A model generated the notes under the pieces. It was not told the origin of the DNA. It did not search any database and worked only from the letters and a program-made list of their open reading frames with translations. Positions 57,401 to 64,000 of a stretch of DNA of 64,000 nt are shown here, one piece after another. Made by a program: the position numbers and the translations under genes. Source of the stretch: Alectoria sarmentosa (taxonomy: Eukaryota > Ascomycota > Lecanoromycetes > Lecanorales > Parmeliaceae); NCBI GenBank assembly GCA_009733775.1, contig WOGZ01000034.1, forward strand, positions 62,001 to 126,000, written 5' to 3'. The first letter of the stretch is position 1. Every line of letters begins with the position of its first letter.

Positions 57401-58761
57401 TCGCGTTTCCCAATTTTGACACCTCGCATCCATGAAATTGGATCCATCTCTTTTGACGCCCCCATCCTTTGTCCATTCATTGGACTCGCAAAACCTCCAG
57501 TTCCATATCCTCCAATGAACGGGACAGGGACTCTGCTCATACCTAGTGTAGCCGCAGATCCCATTCCGAGCGCTCCAGCACCATCGAAAGGACCATCGCC
57601 TTCTGACGTGATTCCCTCAGTCCTCGATGGCTTTTCTCGGAAGGTCTTGTAGACCGCATTCTTGCGGGTGATGTTCATACTTCGTTTCACCTGCATACCT
57701 TTCTTATACCCGACGTTGCCCAGAATTTCCTCATCCACCTTTTGCAAGCGCAATATACGGTCAGTGCCCCAAGAAACAAGCTGAAAATCTCGATCGTCAA
57801 CGTTCTCCGAGACAGTACCCCTGGGTCTCCACAGAAACTCCTTGACTTGGTCATCATGACCATCAAATCTGTGTACTGCCGTCACTCTATGCTCATCATC
57901 TTTGACCGCATCAATGCGGCGATCATAGAGATGGAGATCATGATCTCCTCGCTGCGGCATCGCCAGAAGACCAAAACCGAAAGGAGTATGTCGTGCTCTC
58001 CACACTGGAAACGGCGTGCGTAAAATCCGATCTGGCTCATCTTTTTCCTTCGTATAGTTCCAGAATTTGATAGTCCTATCTAATGAGCAGGTTACAAGAT
58101 TACTGCTCTCGGTTCTGCTCCAATCTACTCCGTAGATTTTCGTAGCATGGGCTTCGATTGACCGCAGTGGATAGGCGCCTTTTCGATCATCCCAGACGCG
58201 AAGAAATTTGTCATGGGAGGAAGCCAAAATGTGAGAGTTTTGCCGATTCCATTTGACTTGGGTTGCACCGGCGAACCAATCGCAAAATGTGAGTGCAGGC
58301 CGGGACGGATGGCGAAGGTCCCAGCAGTGGACAAAGCTGTCAACGGCGCAGGTTGCAAGAATGTCAGGATAGTGAGCAGAGAAGTTGATGTCTGTGATAG
58401 CACGTGAATGTCCGTGTAAGACATGCTCGACCGAAGAATGCACATTGGCCAAAGCCAGATTCCACACAAGAGCTTTCTGATTCGACGTACTGACTACCCA
58501 GTAATCCCGGGCAGAAAATGGAGACCACTGGACATCGGCTACTTCCCACGGGGTGTGATGCGCGAGATGCCGAGGAGGAGACCAGGGCAAGTCGAGGTCG
58601 ATAATGTGTAGACCTTGGCGTGAGGCCAGAACCACGTCTCTCCCGCATGGCGAGATGGAAGCAGAACCAACGGGCTTGTCCAAGCGGAAGGAGCCATCTT
58701 GACCGAATGTGGGGCTATCGAACGCTGATGCTAGGCCCTTAGGTTCTTCGACTTTTGTCAT
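54412..58761 (-). CDS. MTC5: SEACIT/GATOR2-type WD-repeat, RWD and RING protein (SEA3/WDR59)
   Basis: Three exons (58761-57256, 57196-55926, 55876-54412) join in frame to 1413 residues. The order is WD40 propeller (residues ~30-370, with VHCWDLRHPS, DKFLRVWDDR and LDRTIKFWNY), linker, RWD domain just after residue 500 (IQISLSGPWGPE, FPTNYPSTAAP), long disordered region, and C-terminal RING-like zinc module at ~1250-1335 (HCPFCSTLLL, CQACSKL, CLLCNTYIRG, CPNCGHVLHASC). WD40 plus RWD plus RING is the signature of yeast Mtc5/Sea3 and animal WDR59, a subunit of the SEA (GATOR2-like) complex on the vacuole. This complex relays amino-acid status to TORC1. The frame opens earlier with a TTG; the first ATG is 58761. 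The acceptor at 55877 is chosen over a tag three bases upstream to keep LFRHFEDL. Confidence 0.93.
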
Positions 58762-59494
58762 GGTGATATCACGCGTTCCTGGTAGAGCCAGAACGGCCTT
58801 CACCTGTGGAAGAAGATCATGACTTTCCTGTAGTATAGACAAAAGCCCAATAGGCAAATCTTCCAGACATTTACAAACCTAGAGATAGGAACTCATAATC
58901 TCCGGGCTGATCCATAAAAAAGAGGTATTATTTTGAAGGCAAGGGAGACGGAGATATACCCAGTCACAGAAAACGGAGAACATGCTGACAGAAAGCAAAC
59001 GCCTTCCTTTAATAAGTGATATACAAGGCATTGCACGTACATCCTGTGGAACAACACGCTCTCCCTTCATCCATCCTGAAAGCGAGTCTTCATCCCCAAG
59101 TTTGGCGATGACTGAGTGAAGAAGTGTAAGTTGAATCGTCCAATGGAGAAACGCAGTTCCACTAACCACATTCATTTAGCGGCTTGGAACCTCATGCCAA
59201 GGAAACGCTCGTAGCCTCACCGGCGACTCTGCACATGACCCATCAGTGCAACTTGCCATTGTTTGCTTGTGGTATCGTACAAGGCTACAGTTGATAGAGC
59301 CTTCTTAGAAGAGCCCATGGCCATCGAACCTGTCTCTAGCCATCTTCTCTACTAGAACCAAGAAATCCTTGGTCCACTTCACTTCTACTCTCCCCATCCG
59401 TCATAGGTCCCGAGCCAATAGCTGCAACGCTGGACGGAATCTCACTAGGTATATACTGCATGATTTACGGTAGTAGCAGACCTTTACAGTCGTC
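58762..59494. promoter_or_regulatory. Divergent promoter of MTC5 and UBC13
   Basis: A 733-bp region between two divergent start codons. A minus frame at 59175-58879 has no domain and is most likely leader. No specific binding site recognised. Confidence 0.4.
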
Positions 59495-60121
59495 ATGGCT
59501 GCTCTACCAAAGCGAATAATCAAGGAGACGGAGCGCCTTATGGCAGAACCGTATGTCTCCCACGCTCCCACCCATACAACTCGAGAACAAGGCCCGGCTG
59601 ACCATTGTGAATGCTAGTGTGCCTGGCATCAGCGCCGTTCCCCACGAAGACAACCTCAGATACTTCGACGTTAAGATCCACGGCCCTTCCCAGTCACCAT
59701 ATGAAGGTCAGTCTAAGCATACCTTGGGGCGCCGAATCGAGGCAGTGGCTCATGGCTCTCAGCGGGCGTCTTCAAGCTTGAGCTCTTTCTACCAGACGAC
59801 TATCCCATGACACCTCCCAAGATCAGATTCCTTACCAAAATCTACCACCCAAATATCGACAAGCTGGGCCGCATCTGTTTAGATGTTCTCAAAAGCACGT
59901 TGCAATTCTGATTCTCAGGTCATTGGCCATAGCTGACAAGAACAGGCAACTGGTCCCCAGCCCTCCAAATCCGCACCATTCTCCTCTCAATACAAGCCCT
60001 GCTTGGTGCACCAAACCCAGATGATCCGTTAGCGAATGACGTGGCACAACGATGGAAGGAGGATGAGCCTGCAGCTATACAAACGGCAAGAGAATGGACT
60101 TGGCAATATGCAAAGGCTTGA
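59495..60121 (+). CDS. UBC13: Ubiquitin-conjugating enzyme E2 (Ubc13 type)
   Basis: Ubc13 with Mms2 builds K63-linked ubiquitin chains in error-free DNA damage tolerance. Four exons (59495-59550, 59618-59706, 59763-59894, 59946-60121) give 150 residues, the exact family size. The catalytic Cys is residue 87 in GRICLDVLK, and the oxyanion Asn is in YHPNID (Asn79). Other identifiers are PKRIIKETERLM, FKLELFLPDDYPM, NWSPALQIRTILLSIQALL and NPDDPLANDVA. Exon 3 ends in AAAA followed by GCACGT, and the next exon begins GCAACTGG, so the last intron appears to be a GC-AG intron. Every nearby GT donor would break the frame before NWSP. Confidence 0.95.
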
Positions 60122-60532
60122 TGGAAGCGTTTCTTGTCGAAGTCCATAGACATGAGGATGGCGTGATGATTTGACATGAGGCTATGGCATTAAGAATTCC
60201 AGGTAGACGCCTTTACTTCTTTGAAGTGTATCTGATATGGGATGCATTGTAGTACATTGGATCCTGCATGACTTTAGCCGCAGTTCCGATGCAAGCCGCC
60301 GTATCTTATTCCATAATATTCTCTGCATCCTCACAAATGCCATTTGTATGGGTTTGCCCCATCTTTGTCTGTTACTGGAGAAGATTTCCTCACTCATGTT
60401 GAGCTTTATATCATCCGCAGCTGCGCTATAAAGCAGCTTGAGGTGGTTATACAGACCTGCTGAAATGATTTTGCCGGACTTGCAACTCCATTCATATAAG
60501 CATTGCCTCCGTCACAATGACCGTTGTGATGA
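60122..60532. other. Intergenic region
   Basis: 3' flank of UBC13 and promoter of the Cys-rich gene. Short frames on the minus strand (60397-60182) have no domain. Confidence 0.4.
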
Positions 60533-61952
60533 ATGCCCCTTGACAGCACTTTTTACCATCAACTTCAACTGAGCTTTCAACCAAACCGAACTATAACCAA
60601 TGACTCTCATCTAAACCGGCACATCTACCTAGACGAACACATCAAAATCATAGCACCTATGGCTACGCACTATCGGGATCACCACAAGATAGTCAAAGCA
60701 ATCGAAAAGTGTTCACTTCAAGAGACGTTTGGTCCAGAAGTCACATCCACGGGAGAGCTCTTACCTAAGAAATCCGTCGCTTCTTCGGTTGTTACCCTCA
60801 AAGCAAGTCGTAATAGTGATATCAATCCCATCAAAAAGCGCGTTTTTTTCAATGAGATCCCTTTCTTTTCAGCTAAACCTCGTTTCAATATGGGCATTTT
60901 GCCCATCAATCCGACCAATGAGAATAGCAAAAACCTTTCCTGGACCACAAAAAATGACAATGTGCATACCATTTCGGCCAATAAAGATGGCAGTATGCCT
61001 GCCGTTATTGTCACTGAGGATAGCATGACATTTTTCCATCAGAGTAAATTTCTCGGGCAGGTGCCTCTGGAAATATGGGGCCAGAAGGTAAGTATCCATG
61101 CCTTCACTTCTTTATCTGTCAGCTTTGCTAATATTATTATCATTATCAGATTGAAGAGCTTCGCGAACAGACCGGCACGCAAAGAATCTATCGTGATATT
61201 CATGACTTATCTTACTCAAATCACAAGCACCCAAATCATTACCGTCCGTGGGACTCCAAAAACCTTTTCTGCGTTTGCTGTACCGAGGATACTATGAAAA
61301 TATGCGAATGTTGTGGGAGGTGCTGCTGTCTCTGGTCTCTATGTAAGAACATAGCAGACATACCCAGAGCTGGAATCCTGCCGCAGGAGCGAGTCAACGC
61401 AACTCAGATGCTGAAAAGAGTCACCGGCCTAATATCTTACGGTATTGACGAACCTACATTCTTGGCGTGCTCTCGGTGTGGAAACATTGTGTGTCCGAAG
61501 TGCTGTGGGATTTGCGAGATATGCGATGCTCTTGTGAGTACAATTTCTGTCTTGGGACATGTTTTGGGAGCCAAAGGCTCATGTCATTCACGGTCATGCT
61601 AACTCTGGAATGGTAGGTATGCCCTGATTGTTGCGGTCTCTGTCCTGTCTGCCGGGTCCCAAAATGCGGCCGTTGGTACGTACATTTCGTAGTAAATCTT
61701 CTTATATGGCAGCACCTTGGGGCTACATGCCATCTTTCGAGAGCAGAAACCCCCTTTCCTCTCCAGAAATGTCTTGTTCCCCAGGTGAAATGCCATGTTT
61801 CGGCCATGGAAGGGTCTTTCTGCTCTGTGTATTTGTCTCATTTCTCGTTTCTTGACCTAAAAAGAGCGGCACTGACTCCAGAAATCTGCGTAGCAATCCG
61901 AGTCGGGAGGAGCAATGCTCGTATCACAGTGGCCCGCCTGAGATTTGAATGA
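60533..61952 (+). CDS. Cysteine-rich protein with multiple CxxC motifs, unknown function
   Basis: Three exons (60533-61087, 61150-61533, 61617-61952) join in frame; a later in-frame Met at 60659 is an alternative start. The first ~185 residues have no known domain. From about residue 225 the sequence is packed with Cys: FCVCCTEDTMKICECCGRCC, then CSRCGNIVCPKCCGICEIC, then VCPDCCGLCPVC and VPKCGRW. The repeating C-x2-C spacing suggests several bound zinc ions, as in ubiquitin-ligase or other treble-clef modules, but I cannot place it in a family. After GRW a donor-like GTACGT at about 61679 suggests a further intron. The 112-codon exon 3 given here is therefore only the open reading frame and the true end may differ. 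The gene sits between UBC13 and RPL24 on the same strand. Confidence 0.6.
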
Positions 61953-62250
61953 GGAATACGACCATCGTCGTTGGTTCGAAGAGGGAATTCTGCCAATGTT
62001 GCCACCATTTTGTACCTGTAATCCTCCGTTTCGTTTTTTCATGGGCCAAGCCAACCATCCAACACTCGCATCCGTAGAACCCAATAGTACAGCAAGAATG
62101 CGGAGAAATCTCCCATTCTCGCCTCGCTTCAATCCAGCCCTACAATCACGTGACCCACACTAGCCGCCGTAATCGCGAACACCATCGAAAAGTCCAGCAG
62201 TATCTCTACCAATTTCTCACCATCCCGGGTACGCATCACCGACCGCCATC
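61953..62250. promoter_or_regulatory. RPL24 promoter region
   Basis: Short region before the RPL24 ATG. It contains the perfect E-box-type palindrome TCACGTGA at 62146-62153, about 98 bases upstream of the start. Confidence 0.45.
62146..62153. promoter_or_regulatory. TCACGTGA palindrome, candidate Cbf1/bHLH site
   Basis: An exact eight-base palindrome in the RPL24 promoter. Factors of the Cbf1/bHLH class recognise CACGTG, and Cbf1-like proteins are known to sit on ribosomal-protein promoters in some fungi. Binding here is inferred only. Confidence 0.4.
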
Positions 62251-63060
62251 ATGCGTACTTACGATGACACCTTCAGCGGTCAGAAAATCTACCCAGGCAA
62301 GGTATGCCTCTGTCACATTCCACCTACAATCCCCTCAGAACTCCGCGGCATCAACAACCCTCCGAGCAGCAGCAGCGAATCTTCACATCTACTTGGGTGG
62401 CAAGCCGAGAGGGAACAACCGCTGACACGAGAGGGCAATGTAGGGCAAGCTCTACATCCGCGGCGACAGCAAAATCTTCCGCTTCCAGAACGGCAAAACC
62501 GAGTCCCTCTTCCTGCAGCGCAAGAATCCTCGTCGTATTGCGTGGACCGTGTTATTCCGGAGGCAGCATAAGAAGGGTATCACAGAGGTGAGTCCGGACT
62601 AGTCTGGTTCTCATTAGATGAGATTGGACGTCGTGGGAGATGCCAAGGGCTGCTGGTTACACCATCGTGGCTTTCCAGTCTCCCGTTTAACCTCCATCTG
62701 CACTTCTCTTCTAAAACTCTCTAGCTCCCTCTCTCATTTGCTCAATCTGCTAATCATCCTACTCTGCCACAGGAAACCTCCAAAAAGAGAACCCGCCGTA
62801 CAGTAAAGCAGCAACGAGGTATCGTCGGCGCCCCCCTTGAACTTATCAAAGACCGTCGCTCGCAACGTCCCGAGGCCCGCGAGGCAGCGCGTAAAGAGGC
62901 TATTGCGAAGGGCAAGGAGAAGAAAGCGACCGCTGAGAGCAAGAAGAAGGCCGAGAAGGCAAAGAGCGCGGCTGGCGCGGCGAGGGGGCAGCCGGGGAGG
63001 ATCCAGAGCAAAATGGGGTCTAAGGGTGTGCCGAACAAGGCGTCCGGAAAGACTCGTTGA
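62251..63060 (+). CDS. RPL24: Ribosomal protein eL24 (60S subunit)
   Basis: eL24 is a 60S protein that forms an intersubunit bridge and is added late in assembly. Three exons (62251-62301, 62444-62587, 62773-63060) join in frame to 160 residues. The very short first exon encodes MRTYDDTFSGQKIYPGK, the eL24 start. The second begins GKLYIRGDSKIFRFQNGK and ends with NPRRIAWTVLFRRQHKKGI, and the third begins ETSKKRTRRTVKQQRG. The C-terminus is Lys/Ala-rich (KAEKAKSAAGAARGQPG), as in other fungal eL24. Introns of 142 and 185 bp are longer than average here, common in ribosomal-protein genes. Confidence 0.96.
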
Positions 63061-64000
63061 GTTAGTTATGGGGCGTGACTAGCGAGAAGGAGTGGAGCGC
63101 CCTTTACGATTTGAGGTCATGATCGAAAGCTGTCATAGGCGATAGCTGGAGCTAGGTTCATGATGTCAAGCATTTTGCGTCAATGGATAAGGCCAATGCC
63201 GTTCATTCTTTTAAGAGCCATCTTTCCAGTTTCGTTCTACATCTACGTCAAGGTGACCCTCTCAATCTCTGCAATTTCAGTACCGAGATAGACTGGAATG
63301 CTGCACAGCTATGATCAAGAGCCCTTATAACGTATCATTTGTACGGATTTAACCTCCAGCAACCTACTTGTAAAGAGCTCTATTCCGTGACTAGACAATG
63401 GAAGTTGAATGACATCAGAGGTACTGCTGGATGATATGAAATACAATTTTACAGCATAGCCCGAGAGGCTCTGAGCCGCGAATAGGAGGCAGTAAAAAGA
63501 CAAAAGCAGCCTGGGATGTCTATCTGGCCGGACCAAATGGCTGGCAACTTGTGAGGGCTAAAGCACATGTGGTAAATGTTTACCCTTCCAGCGGGCAACA
63601 TGCCCTAAAGCGTGCTGAAATTCAGTGAGTCTTACGGAGAAGGCACCCTCAGAAGCGGATTCTAGATATTTCTGAGACTTTTGGATGAATGGAAGCCCTC
63701 CATAGAGAATAACAAGCGAGCTATGCAGCTGAAAAGACGTTTGCTTGAATGCTGAGGTGGCCAGAGGCGTGCACAGTCAACAAGATACCGAAGTGCAAAA
63801 ATCGACACGTGGGGATAGGAGTTCCGTAGCTTGTGTAACTCTAGGGTATCAATGACTAGCATTAAAGATGTTTTCGACGCTGTCTACCTCATCGACATGG
63901 TGTCGGGCCAGGCAATTCCAGTTCCAGCGTCGGGTTTTAATCTTCGCGCTTCATTTAATCTTCGCGCTTCAAGGCCGCAACATCATCAAAACTTGGCAAA
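63061..64000. other. 3' flank of RPL24, no gene seen
   Basis: Short minus frames at 63536-63315 and 63862-63662 have no domain. The only structure noted is the tandem repeat at 63936-63971. Confidence 0.4.
63936..63971. repeat. 18-bp tandem duplication
   Basis: TTTAATCTTCGCGCTTCA occurs twice in direct succession without mismatch. Read directly. Confidence 0.95.

Overview
The window is nuclear DNA of a filamentous ascomycete (Pezizomycotina). Genes on both strands are broken by short GT-AG introns (about 45-200 bp). Several families are typical of these fungi: rhodopsin-like seven-helix (PTH11-related) membrane proteins, a TRI12-type MFS pump, a CYP52-type P450 and a repeat-rich surface protein with a GPI-like tail. 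The gene models were built by reading splice junctions in the sequence and requiring each joined frame to close. No alignment was run.

Layout. 0.5-4.5 kb: Rab escort protein MRS6 (+) convergent with a mitochondrial-type cupin protein (-). 5.6-7.2 kb: a decayed adhesin-like gene. 8.2-9.8 kb: a rhodopsin-like membrane protein (-). 11.7-13.8 kb: a TRIP4/Rqt4-type zinc-finger protein and a doubtful small gene. 16.1-18.1 kb: a small membrane protein (-) divergent from sedoheptulose-bisphosphatase SHB17 (+). 19.9-22.1 kb: a PCL-type cyclin (-), with a long gene-poor stretch behind it. 26.1-32.0 kb: fumarase FUM1 and SMC5 in tandem (+). 32.6-33.8 kb: a catalase-like haem protein (-).

34-50 kb is the accessory part. 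It holds two rhodopsin-like genes (+), a MITE-like element, homopolymer and minisatellite tracts, a P450 that ends before its haem-binding cysteine, and an MCT-type transporter. The conserved part resumes with a TRI12-type transporter (50.6-52.8 kb), the SEACIT subunit MTC5/WDR59 (-, 54.4-58.8 kb), UBC13, a cysteine-rich protein of unknown function and ribosomal protein RPL24.

The housekeeping genes act separately: vesicle traffic, ribosome rescue, TCA cycle and fumarate signalling, carbon rearrangement, Smc5/6 DNA repair, TORC1 control, K63 ubiquitin chains and translation. No operon-like pathway or biosynthetic cluster is evident. I found no clear new defence or mobile system. The best leads for something undescribed are the cysteine-rich protein at 60.5-62.0 kb, the MITE-like element at 39.5-39.8 kb and the two decayed accessory genes.
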